Notes: a model not told the origin generated them from the letters alone. Counted from the first letter of the stretch, positions 53,478 through 62,765 are shown. The stretch is 64,000 nucleotides of DNA from Chitinispirillaceae bacterium (GCA_016929595.1 JAFGIN010000101.1:1-64000); one strand, 5' to 3'. Program-made: numbers and translations.

Positions 53478-55483
53478 TGAGGATCTCTAATCGCGCTTTC
53501 ACTATATCTGTCGTAGTAACTTTATTCATTTGTTTGTTCTTTATGTATAGCATTGTTTCGGCATCTGATAAACCGTATCTTAACAATACAAAAGTTACTA
53601 TCCCGTGGAAAAGTTTCGAGGAACTTCGAAAAATAAAAGTTGATACGATTCTGGTAGACTCTTCAGATAATTCCCCGGTACCTGTTCTTTTTAATAAAGC
53701 GGCATGTTCGGTTACTATAAAAGACTCGGTAGCTTTATGCAGACTAGCGATAGATTATGTCGTTTTAAGCTCCGGAAAATGGGTGAGCAGAGTGTTTATG
53801 CAAGCGAATGACGCTATATCCTTATCTGGTACAGAATGTACAGATGGTGATTTCATTGTTTCAACCGACTCAGGTTTTGTTTTAATATCAGAAAACTGTT
53901 ACCGTGGTAAACAGAAGAGGTTCGCTTGCGAATGGTATATGGTGAGTAATTCTGAAAATGGGGAATATTCACTTTCGATCCCGGTCCCTGAAGTATCACA
54001 ATGTAAAATAACCGCTTCTGTTCCTTCTGATTATTCAGATATTTCATTTGGTGAGTTTACCGTGATATCAGATCAGAAAAATTCAGGTAAGAGAGTTATT
54101 TCCTGTGTTGTACCTGCTGCTGCAAAGGCCGTGGAACTATATTTTGCCCGTCCATTTAAAGACGCAGAAAAAACCGTTTCTGATTCTTCAGATAATGCTG
54201 TATCGATAACAAAATCGTGCTCTAAAATAAGTACCCTTCAGCAGAGCCTTCTGTTTGTTGATAATGGAACAATGTTATGTCTGACAGCATTAACCGTTAA
54301 TCCATTGCATGTAACCCCATCTTCATTTACTGTCACTATACCCGAACACTATACTCTTCTCAGAATTGAGGGTAATGGAATACGTAAATGGACACCCGTA
54401 ACTCAGAATATCTTCCAGGTACAATTAACATTCGCAATTGAGGATTCATATACTGCTGTATTTATTATGGAAACAGAAAATGATACAGCTGGAGCAGTTC
54501 CATTTATCCATTTTGATGGTGCGGCTCATCAAAGCGGTAAATTTTCATTTCTACTAAAGGGATCCGATGAGATAACGTTCGATTCAATGGGGAATTGTAG
54601 TGCGATTTCCGGATCAGAATTTTATCAGGATTTCGAGAAAGATCTTTCACAGACCATAACACGTCTTATGAAAGAGGGTGTACCGTCTGTTAACAATATC
54701 GCTTCACTTTCCGACGGGACAGCTGCTTTTTCCTTTTTAAAAATCCCTCTCAATGCATATTTTAGAATTCGTCATAACAAAACGATTCCAGTAGAGAATG
54801 CAATAGCAGACTCTGCTGAAATAACGACATGCTTAACAGATGACTGGAAACTGATTACACAGGTGACCTGGTCGGTAAGTCAGAGAGATAAAAAATACCT
54901 ATCTGTTTCACTTCCTGACACATGTGAAATATGGCAATTAAATGTTAATGGAAAAGAAAGATCTCCCCTGATGGATGAAAATGAAAATGTCCGTATTTCA
55001 CTTCACCAGTATAGATATAACGGAACAGAAAGCGAACAGGTAAAGATTACTATGGTATATTTCCAGAAAATAGACTCGACAGACCATCTCGTTCTTCCGG
55101 CTCCGATTCCTGATATCCCTGTTTCAAAAATGTCCTGGGTTGTCTTTTACAGCAATAAACATAACATCACCAGAATAAAAGGCGATTTTGCAGTTACATC
55201 AGGAACTCTTTTTAAGCACAGGAACCAGATTCATAAAGAGGACTCAGAGCTTCTCTATAAGTCAATTGCTAATTCAGGCAGAGCCAGAAAAATTCCAATG
55301 CTGCCTGATGCATCACCGAAACATATATATGGTAAAAAGCTGCTTGTTGTCGATGAACAACCGGTTTTTGAATTTATAATAAAGAGGAATAGCAATTTCA
55401 ACTCAGTTTGGATTCTTTCTTTTTGTATTGTATTGCCGGCAATATTTTTATTTTATTATAAATACCACACAAGAAAAAAATGA
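53477..55483 (+). CDS. Third tandem paralogue
   Basis: Its ATG shares one base with the preceding TAA. Signal peptide (TISVVVTLFICLFFMYSIVSA), KVTIPWKSFEELRK, a diverged periplasmic body with RHNKTIPVENAIAD and CEIWQLNVNGKERSP, and a single C-terminal membrane helix (VWILSFCIVLPAIFLFYY) before a basic end. 668 residues. The most divergent member; it lacks the two extra helices of the others. Confidence 0.7.
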   Translation: MRISNRAFTISVVVTLFICLFFMYSIVSASDKPYLNNTKVTIPWKSFEELRKIKVDTILVDSSDNSPVPVLFNKAACSVTIKDSVALCRLAIDYVVLSSGKWVSRVFMQANDAISLSGTECTDGDFIVSTDSGFVLISENCYRGKQKRFACEWYMVSNSENGEYSLSIPVPEVSQCKITASVPSDYSDISFGEFTVISDQKNSGKRVISCVVPAAAKAVELYFARPFKDAEKTVSDSSDNAVSITKSCSKISTLQQSLLFVDNGTMLCLTALTVNPLHVTPSSFTVTIPEHYTLLRIEGNGIRKWTPVTQNIFQVQLTFAIEDSYTAVFIMETENDTAGAVPFIHFDGAAHQSGKFSFLLKGSDEITFDSMGNCSAISGSEFYQDFEKDLSQTITRLMKEGVPSVNNIASLSDGTAAFSFLKIPLNAYFRIRHNKTIPVENAIADSAEITTCLTDDWKLITQVTWSVSQRDKKYLSVSLPDTCEIWQLNVNGKERSPLMDENENVRISLHQYRYNGTESEQVKITMVYFQKIDSTDHLVLPAPIPDIPVSKMSWVVFYSNKHNITRIKGDFAVTSGTLFKHRNQIHKEDSELLYKSIANSGRARKIPMLPDASPKHIYGKKLLVVDEQPVFEFIIKRNSNFNSVWILSFCIVLPAIFLFYYKYHTRKK

Positions 55484-55922
55484 CTTACACATCTATCCTG
55501 AAATATCAAAAAACCCGGCTGAGAACCGGGTCCTTTGCCTATCTATATTTCACTATATATGAGGGAAGGCTAGGTAATGATTTGATACTAATATAATAAT
55601 AAAGACAATATGCTTCTGTAATTATGTGTTAGTTAGTGTTTCAAGACTTTTAAGTCTTTTAATAACTTCTTTTTCTTGATAACAGTAAAGAGATTACCTG
55701 TATTGAAGTATATAAAATAATTAATCTTTGTTGTCATGCTTTCTATACTTTCAATATACACTAACAGGAATGAGTTATACAACTTGTGTACTCAAAAACT
55801 GTATCCAGTTTGAATACAGGGAATAAAAAATATTTACTCACACTATAATTTATAATTAATTGGATTGGTGGAGATACATTTATTTAGAATAAGTGTTGTG
55901 CAGGGACAACAAGTCTGTATTA
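55484..55922. other. AT-rich intergenic region with small hairpins
   Basis: No gene seen. A hairpin ACCCGG/CCGGGT (55513-55518, 55526-55531) follows the operon and is the likely terminator despite a short T-run. AAGACTTTTAAGTCTT near 55643 and CTGTAT/ATACAG (55799-55819) form further small palindromes. Confidence 0.5.
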
Positions 55923-57113
55923 TTATTCTTCCGGGATTTTTTTCCTGGTCTTTTCCCGCTCAGGCTCAAAAGCCTGAATAATCTTAATCGGATCATAATA
56001 AATTGACGTATCGGTATCATACCCAACAAGCTGCGCTCTTGTAAATGGCTTTCGTATAATTCCCAGATGCACATGCGCCCAGTACCCGCCATTCTCGTAA
56101 CTGACAGAATTCCCAATCTGCCCGATTTTCTGGCCCATATAGACACGATTACCTGGCTCCACTGACAGATATCTGGACAGGTGGCCATAAATTATTGTTA
56201 TGGTATCATTCCCGGGAAGGCAGGATTCTACAGCGATAAGTACACCCCAGGATACATCATGGGATATTTTTTTTACAATGCCGTTCGAAATGGAATGAAT
56301 CGGTACTCCATCGTAAAACCATGCGCCATCATAGCCAACATGTGATATAAACCCGTGATTATTGGCAAATGTTCCAGCTTTGGGGGCATGTTTGACTCGC
56401 ATGTAAAATTGTTGTGCTGGAAAAATAAGGTTCGGTGAGGGACTATATTTGCTTAATACTGTGTCAGTTTTTGAATAGACATATTTTTCCAGCCATCCGA
56501 CATCCCTGTTGTAGAAAAAACGAATCTTTTTCGGCTTTCCTTTATAATATTGAGGCAGATATGGTATGTTATTGACATAACCACCTTTTCTGATCGCTTC
56601 GATTGATGCTTTCAGAGTCTCCTGAATGTAGCCGTTCGTCTCATACGCAAGCATCTCACGAAGCACTGGCAGCGTATCGGGGCTGGCGAGAAAACCATAT
56701 GCATTAACCGTACATTCACGTATGATATCATTGTCCGATTTCAGATATGGGGCAATTACATCAAGGTTTTTAGAATCTCCAATCTGCAGTACCGCATTTA
56801 TAAACCATATTTTCATCAGGTCATTGTGAGATGAATCGGCAATGATCTTTTGCCAGAGCGGAATGAAATCAGATGTTCTGTACCGGAAAATCATGTAAAG
56901 ATCTTTTTTGACATTGAGCTTATTTTTTTTGATCTGATCCTCGATGCGGTCGTGTGCCCGAATTCCCTGAGAGCCGACATACTGGGGAGTGTTCTCAAGC
57001 ATGCGGATCGAGGTATCGATGCAGATCTTCTGCTCAAATGACTGGGAGTATAACGAATCTAAAGAAAATGCAACGCATAAAGATACTGCGCTGATAAATT
57101 TTAATTTAAGCAT
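55923..57113 (-). CDS. Exported HEAT-repeat protein with M23 endopeptidase domain
   Basis: Signal peptide (MLKLKFISAVSLCVAFSL), then residues about 40-190 of HEAT-like helical repeats (LMKIWFINAVLQIGDSKNLD, IIRECTVNAYGFLASP). A C-terminal LytM/M23 domain follows: zinc motif HVGYD, later YGHLSRYLSVEPG and the second motif HVHLG. All M23 ligands are present, so it probably cuts peptidoglycan cross-links, with the helical repeats as a docking platform. 396 residues, single gene. Confidence 0.88.
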   Translation of the reverse strand: MLKLKFISAVSLCVAFSLDSLYSQSFEQKICIDTSIRMLENTPQYVGSQGIRAHDRIEDQIKKNKLNVKKDLYMIFRYRTSDFIPLWQKIIADSSHNDLMKIWFINAVLQIGDSKNLDVIAPYLKSDNDIIRECTVNAYGFLASPDTLPVLREMLAYETNGYIQETLKASIEAIRKGGYVNNIPYLPQYYKGKPKKIRFFYNRDVGWLEKYVYSKTDTVLSKYSPSPNLIFPAQQFYMRVKHAPKAGTFANNHGFISHVGYDGAWFYDGVPIHSISNGIVKKISHDVSWGVLIAVESCLPGNDTITIIYGHLSRYLSVEPGNRVYMGQKIGQIGNSVSYENGGYWAHVHLGIIRKPFTRAQLVGYDTDTSIYYDPIKIIQAFEPEREKTRKKIPEE

Positions 57114-57186
57114 GTTTAATTTCTATGGTATGAAAAATATGATATCATCTTTTTTCGGATCTTCCGATGGGAGATGAAAACAGGTT

Positions 57187-57273
57187 TTATCGTCTGGTTG
57201 ATAAAATAATATATAAGAAACTGAGGCCAGTATCCTTTTCTGCAACCTCAGATAGAAAAATATCATATGACAT
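57187..57273 (-). pseudogene. Truncated RelE/ParE-type toxin remnant
   Basis: A 28-codon frame reading MSYDIFLSEVAEKD then decay. This matches the first strand and helix of RelE/ParE toxins (typically KYxVFLTxEAExDL). It follows the antitoxin remnant by 24 bases, in the usual order. Confidence 0.5.
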
Positions 57274-57297
57274 TTTCAAATTTCCTGATTTTCAGTT

Positions 57298-57548
57298 CTA
57301 TACCTTAATGGCATCTTCCGTTTTCTTAATCTTCCCATCCCTGATGTTCTTTGAACTGATGGTCAATATTTTTAGAAGAGCAATCGTTTCCCGCATCTCC
57401 TCACAAGATTTAACATCCTGGATTATAACCTTGGCTTCACCATTCTGCGTGATAATCATTGTTGCGGTTTTTATTAAATATTTTTGATTATTTCAGATGC
57501 ATGTGCTTTCAGAAAACTTATCGGTTTAATAGATTTACTTGGTTTCAT
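57298..57548 (-). pseudogene. Frameshifted Phd/YefM-family antitoxin
   Basis: ATG 57548 has AGGAGG upstream and encodes KPSKSIKPISFLKAHASEII, then stops. In another frame the sequence resumes as MIITQNGEAKVIIQDVKS and continues to ALLKILTISSKNIRDGKI. Together these form a Phd/YefM antitoxin with a frameshift and loss of about ten codons near 57480. The opposite-strand 106-codon frame here is its shadow. Confidence 0.75.
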
Positions 57549-57688
57549 AGTATCCTCCTCGAGCTGAATATAGTCTTTTTAAGAGTCTGTTACAAAAAGT
57601 GTATTAAAAAATGTTCCAGAACACAAGGCCTATAACTATTTTGTTTGCATATCTCTGTTACACTTACCAAAATAGGAGTTATGAAACA

Positions 57689-59458
57689 ATGAAAAAAACA
57701 CAAGAGCGTGTTGTCTCTCTTTTCATCTTACTTCCTGTATTGTTCATTGTAGTATGTACGGCCCCCCCGGTAACGCAGATGCCCGTTACTACAGAATTAC
57801 AGGGAGTTGCTAAAAACATAATAATTCTCATTCCTGATGGCTGTGGGACAGCCCATATGACCCTCACGCGTTGGGTGAAAGGGAGCAGTCTTGCGCAGGA
57901 TGCAATGAATGCCGGATTAGTAAAAACCAACAGTGTCAATTCGATAATTACGGGGTCAGCTGCAGCAGCGACAGCTATTGCCTGCGGGACAAAAACGCGG
58001 GAGCAGGACGGGGGAGTCAAGTGTCTCGGTATTCTACCCGATTCTGCGGCTCTGCCATTAACTTTTAAGGATACAATTATCGGTAAACTTCACGACACTC
58101 TTCAGTGGAAACCAGTCAGCTCGGTACTTGAAGGTGCACGACTGGCTGGTAAAGCTACCGGGCTTGTGGCAACTGCCCGGATTTCCCATGCGACACCTGC
58201 AGGCTTCTCCAGCCACTGGCATGACAGGGATAATGAAAATGTGCTGATGGAACAGCAGGTGTATGGAAATATTGATGTTGTATTTGGCGGTGGGATGCGA
58301 CATCTGCTTCCATCAACACAAACAATCGGAAAACGCAAAGATAATGAGGACTTGAAAAAAGTTCTCCTGGGCAGGGGATATACTATTATCTCTACAAGTG
58401 ATGAGTTGAAAAATCTTCCGGCGCAGACCAGAAAAGTATGGGGCCTGTTCAGTACGAGTCATCTGGCACCTGCTATTGATCGTAAATATACAGGAAAAAA
58501 GGAACCTTCGATTGCAGAGATGACCCGGAAAGCGATTCAAATTCTGTCTAAGAATAAAGAAGGTTTTTTGCTTGTGGTTGAAGGGAGTCAGGTTGACTGG
58601 GCATCACATAACAATGATCCTGCCGGAGTAGTAACGGAATATCTCGCATTTGATTCTGCTGTAGCTGTAGCACTTGCTTTTGCAAGAACCAGTCCTGCAA
58701 CAGAAGTCCTGATTTTTCCTGACCATGATAACGGTGGCATGTCGATTGGTAACAGAAATACCGATGAGACCTATACCGATCTGAAACCAGAACAGGTTGT
58801 GAAACCAATCCGAGATGTTACAATTACTTCTGCAGGTCTGCTTGATTCACTTATACGAATCTCCAAAACCGGTAACACGGTCGATTCGACAATCGTTGTG
58901 CAACATTTGAGTACACTAATGAGTATATCCGACATCTCATCACAAGACACTGCAGATATCCGGGAAATAGTCAAGTCAGTTAAGGACGAAAAGAACAATC
59001 GGGCTGATGTTGCATCTGTCGGCCGGATACTAAGCCGCCGATGTGCAATCGGATGGAGTACCATCGGTCATGCTGCTCACGATGTACCATTCTTTTCACT
59101 CAGGAAAAACTCTCATGAAGTCATTGACAATACTCAGATTGCGCAATACGTGGCAGGTTGGCTCGGGTTCGATCTTGAAAAGGTCAATAAAAGACTTGTC
59201 AATGAAGCACACTCGTTGTTTGCTGAAGCCAAGGATATAACGATTTCTCTCGATACAACCGGGGCGGCTGATGGAAACGGTTCGGTTACAGTAAAAGGAG
59301 CTAAAAAAAGTGTAATGTTTCCGTTTTACAAAAATATCATGATTGATCTGTCAAAACCGGATACTGTTGAGCTCGAAGGTTTAACTATGTATTCGCAGAT
59401 AGGCAACAAAGTATATCTGCCCTGGCAGGCGAAGGTTGCGTTTCAAGCGGTAAAATAA
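57689..59458 (+). CDS. Exported alkaline phosphatase (PhoA superfamily)
   Basis: Phosphomonoesterase with two zinc and one magnesium sites. The nucleophile segment is NSIITGSAAAATAIACG, where the usual Asp before Ser is Gly. Metal motifs are otherwise present: IIILIPDGCG, EGSQVDWASHNND, FPDHDNGGMS and GHAAHDVP. ATG 57689 is chosen: AGGAG lies 10 bases upstream and a hydrophobic signal (VVSLFILLPVLFIVVC) follows. The Cys there may be a non-standard lipobox. 589 residues. Periplasmic or surface-bound; phosphate scavenging likely. Confidence 0.92.
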   Translation: MKKTQERVVSLFILLPVLFIVVCTAPPVTQMPVTTELQGVAKNIIILIPDGCGTAHMTLTRWVKGSSLAQDAMNAGLVKTNSVNSIITGSAAAATAIACGTKTREQDGGVKCLGILPDSAALPLTFKDTIIGKLHDTLQWKPVSSVLEGARLAGKATGLVATARISHATPAGFSSHWHDRDNENVLMEQQVYGNIDVVFGGGMRHLLPSTQTIGKRKDNEDLKKVLLGRGYTIISTSDELKNLPAQTRKVWGLFSTSHLAPAIDRKYTGKKEPSIAEMTRKAIQILSKNKEGFLLVVEGSQVDWASHNNDPAGVVTEYLAFDSAVAVALAFARTSPATEVLIFPDHDNGGMSIGNRNTDETYTDLKPEQVVKPIRDVTITSAGLLDSLIRISKTGNTVDSTIVVQHLSTLMSISDISSQDTADIREIVKSVKDEKNNRADVASVGRILSRRCAIGWSTIGHAAHDVPFFSLRKNSHEVIDNTQIAQYVAGWLGFDLEKVNKRLVNEAHSLFAEAKDITISLDTTGAADGNGSVTVKGAKKSVMFPFYKNIMIDLSKPDTVELEGLTMYSQIGNKVYLPWQAKVAFQAVK

Positions 59459-59667
59459 AGGTGTGTACGATACGCTATTGACATTTTAATTATGGACCGG
59501 AAGAGTGAGCAAGATCCCGAATGAATCCCGATATTTTCCTTTGGGATTCATTCAGGATAGGCACTTCAGTATCGATCTTTATGATATGGATTACGGACAG
59601 AGAATCAAAACTGAAGTAAATATAATGAATTACAACTAATAAAAACATCACCGCGCGCATATCCCTA
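59459..59667. other. Intergenic with an 11-bp inverted repeat
   Basis: GAATGAATCCC (59519-59529) and GGGATTCATTC (59543-59553) form a perfect hairpin 60 bases after the phosphatase stop: a candidate terminator without a T-run. Confidence 0.5.
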
Positions 59668-59789
59668 CTTCCCGTCCGCATCAAGCTCCGGCATCGGACA
59701 GGTATCTCTTCTGTTTTGTCTCTGAAAATTCTGGAAAAACAGAAAACGTTAAGCACTACAATGGCCGTCCATGTAAGTATCATGAACGT
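59668..59789 (-). pseudogene. Relic copy of the MetS-type small transporter subunit
   Basis: By eye about 7 differences over 119 bases relative to 62770-62890, including one lost base that shifts the frame after KTEEIP. The 5' end, with the start codon region, is missing: homology stops at CATGAACGT. Confidence 0.85.
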
Positions 59790-59811
59790 TAGCCATCAGC
59801 AAAAGATACCG

Positions 59812-60097
59812 TTATCTTTTTCTTGCCAATAGCTTCCGGATTGATGGGAATGCCCATAAAATGCTGAAGTTTCTTTGCCTGTGCTCCATGATATTACATG
59901 CCCCCCAGGTAATCGTATACTGGTCGGGGTCGTCGATGGACGCTTTTTTCAGTGCCGACAGGAGTTCCGAAGGCGGATCAAAATCAGGAAATCCCTGAGA
60001 GAGGTTGATTGCACCTGTCTGCTGAGCGAGGCGGGTCATGCAGAGTATAAACGATTCAGAAAATGGACTGGTTCTGTTATTGATCCGGGGCATATGG
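59812..60097 (-). pseudogene. Relic of the aminotransferase 5' third
   Basis: Encodes MPRINNRTSPFSES and INLSQGFPDFDPPSELLSAL, nearly the N-terminus of the enzyme at 32888-34060, up to about residue 60. The frame is then disrupted (AWGARN region replaced), the homology runs out of frame to 59838 or so and ends. The rest of the gene is absent. Confidence 0.85.
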
Positions 60098-60561
60098 ATA
60101 CCTGCGTTATCAATGTGTAAAAAATTGAACAGGTGAATATAATTGTTTGGGAGCCCGATAAGTGATATAGGATTTAAGGGTTGCAATCATTTCGGGATAA
60201 AGGTATTTTGTTATTACAAGTTAAAATGAAAACAGCTGGAAAAACGAGAGGCCTGAATTGTTTGTTAGTATGGCTGAATACGTAGTACCGGGCAAGGGGT
60301 TCTGCAGAGATTGTGGATACAGTCTGCCATGTCCGGCCGGATATAGGATAGATATACCTGATGCAGCCAGAATGTTTCTGATGATACGGCGCGCACCACT
60401 ATCTGTATATCTTAATGATGACTAGAAGGAAAAGATGAAGAAGGTTGACGGGTGTATCCATTGCAACCAGTGCAAATCGCCCTGCCCATATGAATTGGAT
60501 ACGCCGGCGCGACTGATGGAAAATCGTATAGATTACAAAAAATTCACATAAAATGCCGCCT
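60098..60561 (+). pseudogene. Relic of the iron-sulfur aldo/keto reductase tail
   Basis: 60098-60190 matches the spacer and first codons of the copy at 34061-34160, with its ATG changed to ATA. From about 60290 it matches again: FCRDCGYSLPCPAG with one cluster Cys changed to Ser, an inserted YR, an in-frame TAG near 60424, then CIHCNQCKSPCPYELDTP and the end IDYKKFT-stop. About 100 bases in between are unlike the other copy. Confidence 0.85.
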
Positions 60562-60613
60562 TGTACAGCAACCGCCGCTGGGGTTTCATCACGAAAGGCA
60601 AAATCTGTATAAT

Positions 60614-61804
60614 ATGTACCCGGTTTATAAAAAAATCAGTTTAGCAGTTGCATTATTTTCATTAATCTGTTCAAATGTATTCGCAGGGGTCGGAGAATCT
60701 GCGGTGATTACATTGATATTCCCTTATGGTGCCCGGTCGTGTGGGATGGGCGAGGTTGGTACTGCGCTTGCCGATGATGAATCTGCGCTGTATTTCAACC
60801 CTGCAGGTTTGGGTATTCGCAATCCACGGTGGCAATGGGGATCGGTCAGCAATTTTTATGAACCATTACTGCCTGCGCTTGGTATTACCGATTTATGGCA
60901 TACTACCGCTGCAGGATATATCCAGCCCCTGTCCAGAAGTAACCTGGGTGGTTTTGGATTTTACTACAATCATATTGATATGGGTGAGAATGTCATAACC
61001 GATCCAATCGGACGTCAAATCACGAAAACGAAAAGCTGGGAGGGGGTTGTGGCGCTAGGGTGGGGATTTAATTTGGCAGAGCTCATTGGTGATACGAGTC
61101 GTAACTATGGAATCGCAATAAAGCATTTTACTTCCGCACTTGCGCCTGGTTTGGGAGAAAATGATGAGGGGGTTGGCCGTGGCCTTGCATTTGATATTGG
61201 ATTGTTGCGGGTATTCAATAATGGTCTGCGATTTGGGTTCACCATGATGAATATGGGGGCAAACGTATTTTATGTCAGCAGGTTGCAGGCTGATCCCCTC
61301 CCCTTTACGGTCAATTGTGCACTTGCATATAAGAAGTCTTTTTTTAAGGACAATATTCGAATGGTTGATCTGGCAGCAGAGTTGCGTCTTGATAAAGAAC
61401 TGGTTATTAACAATTACAGTGGCAACCCGGATCCTTTTTTTAAAGGGATGTTCAAGGACCTTTCTAACGAATCACTCTCCTATGAGATTCAGGAGATCGT
61501 CTATCATGCAGGCGTCGAAGTTGGTATTTTAAATACCGTATTTTATCGACAGGGCTTTTTATTTGATTATATCGGCGAACGGTATGAATTGACAATGGGT
61601 GCAGGAATCCGTCTGTTCGGACATCTTGATGCTGATTTGTCAATAATTCACTCACCGGAAAAATTCCTGAAACCACTGCTGCGGCGTATGAACAGAGAGA
61701 AAGATGGTGCGACTGGTGTTCGTCATATGCAGTGGAGGATGAATTTCGTTTTTACAGGAATCGGGAATTTTAAAATAAAAGATCTGACGTGGTGGGAGGA
61801 GTGA
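60614..61804 (+). CDS. PorV/PorQ-family outer-membrane protein
   Basis: A signal peptide (ISLAVALFSLICSNVFA) leads into the hallmark GARSCGMGEVGTALADDESALYFNPAGLG of PorV-type FadL-fold barrels. 396 residues with many amphipathic strands. In type IX secretion, PorV shuttles sorting-tail proteins to the attachment complex. The lyase and GH5 in this window carry such tails, so a type IX-like pathway is likely; no other secretion gene is present here. Confidence 0.85.
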   Translation: MYPVYKKISLAVALFSLICSNVFAGVGESAVITLIFPYGARSCGMGEVGTALADDESALYFNPAGLGIRNPRWQWGSVSNFYEPLLPALGITDLWHTTAAGYIQPLSRSNLGGFGFYYNHIDMGENVITDPIGRQITKTKSWEGVVALGWGFNLAELIGDTSRNYGIAIKHFTSALAPGLGENDEGVGRGLAFDIGLLRVFNNGLRFGFTMMNMGANVFYVSRLQADPLPFTVNCALAYKKSFFKDNIRMVDLAAELRLDKELVINNYSGNPDPFFKGMFKDLSNESLSYEIQEIVYHAGVEVGILNTVFYRQGFLFDYIGERYELTMGAGIRLFGHLDADLSIIHSPEKFLKPLLRRMNREKDGATGVRHMQWRMNFVFTGIGNFKIKDLTWWEE

Positions 61805-62337
61805 TACCATCTGGTACTTTAATTATATTATCTTTCGGAAATTCACTAACCATTCCTGACAGCACACATTTCATGAATCTTTTTATTTTCTCCGGGCTTT
61901 TTGATCGGGTTTCGCTTCAACTCCAGTCAATACATCCACAGCAAAGGGCTGTGTCTGCTCAATTATCGAAAAAATATTATCAGGAGTAAGCCCTCCTGCC
62001 AATATAACAGGCGTGAAGAGAAATATATACCATTTTCAAACTGATAGATTTACCACATTTAGACACCGTTGGCCGCACTGTTTACCGGTGTTTGAATGTA
62101 ACGCGTTTTTTTCCGTCTCTTTCAATTCGATATTCAGATTTTGTTATTCGATGATGATATTTTTTTAGGATTATTTTGGGATCTTCACAGTAGCCGGTCT
62201 GGGAAGGCAGACCAGGAAACCGAACCTGGTTCAACCGGCACGGCTGAGCATGTGTCACAGAGTATAGTGCAGTTTTTTAAAAAGCGCATCAGGGGTAATC
62301 TTTTATAACAGTTAAAATGATTTACACCGCAAAAAAA
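61805..62337. other. Intergenic region with trpF relic
   Basis: Non-coding apart from the relic at 61883-62014. The stretch 62040-62330 shows no recognisable gene or RNA. Confidence 0.5.
61883..62014 (-). pseudogene. C-terminal fragment of phosphoribosylanthranilate isomerase
   Basis: The minus frame ending at TAA 61883 reads TPVILAGGLTPDNI, then QTQPFAVDVLTGVEAKPDQK: the last 43 residues of TrpF, including the phosphate-binding AGGL and the GVE loop. No upstream part of the enzyme is found. Confidence 0.75.
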
Positions 62338-62364
62338 GGCCCCGATCCAGATGGGACCGGGGCC
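62338..62364 (-). terminator. Very strong terminator on the minus strand
   Basis: GGCCCCGATCC (62338-62348) pairs with GGACCGGGGCC (62354-62364) with one mismatch, and on the minus strand seven T follow. It starts 9 bases after the stop codon of the small frame at 62373-62459. Confidence 0.9.
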
Positions 62365-62372
62365 GTTAATTG

Positions 62373-62459
62373 TTACGTTTTTTCCGGAAAATCGGAAAAA
62401 AAACTATATACAAACCTCTCTCCGGAGGTCTCTTTCAGTATTGTTATACTAATACTCAC
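62373..62459 (-). CDS. Candidate 28-residue small protein
   Basis: A textbook AAAGGAGGTGA Shine-Dalgarno sequence overlaps GTG 62459, and an ATT codon lies at 62453, 5 bases after GGAGG. The frame reads SISITILKETSGERF then VYSFFSDFPEKT and stops at 62373, right before the terminator. GTG is too close to the site to be a normal start; ATT would be a rare, infC-like one. A promoter-like pair is listed separately. It could be a leader or attenuator rather than a protein. Confidence 0.35.
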   Translation of the reverse strand: MSISITILKETSGERFVYSFFSDFPEKT

Positions 62460-62483
62460 CTCCTTTCCTGGCTAAAATTTTTA

Positions 62484-62511
62484 ACTATAAGTACCCTGTG
62501 GAACCTGTTGA
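62484..62511 (-). promoter_or_regulatory. Possible promoter of the small minus-strand unit
   Basis: On the minus strand TCAACA (62506-62511), 16 bases, TATAGT (62484-62489), about 15 bases before the Shine-Dalgarno sequence. Confidence 0.4.
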
Positions 62512-62765
62512 TATTTTACAAGTGAAAAGTATCACACACGGACCCAATAAAACAACAAACACATTTGAAAGACCCATAATTTTTGAATTTATGTATATAA
62601 GCCTCCTTTGATGGTGATTACTGTTTTTACTCTAACCATTCTTGAGCTCAAGGTTGGTTTAACACTATTAAAATCACTTTCGGTAGTATTTTCGTATTCG
62701 CTATCTGGTTTATTGTAATAAAATGTTTTTTCCGGGCATTTTTACCTGAGAGTGAAAAATTGCTT
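62512..62765. other. Intergenic region after the transporter genes
   Basis: AT-rich. Contains the palindrome CTTGAGCTCAAG (62641-62652) with flanking AACC/GGTT-type arms; possible hairpin ending the transporter transcript. No gene seen. Confidence 0.4.

Noticed and set aside
57167-57487. 106-codon plus-strand frame with hydrophobic end
   Set aside because: It is antisense to the toxin-antitoxin relic, whose protein similarity is clear on the minus strand.
61789-61989. 66-codon plus frame after the PorV-like gene
   Set aside because: Overlaps the trpF relic on the other strand and has no features of its own.
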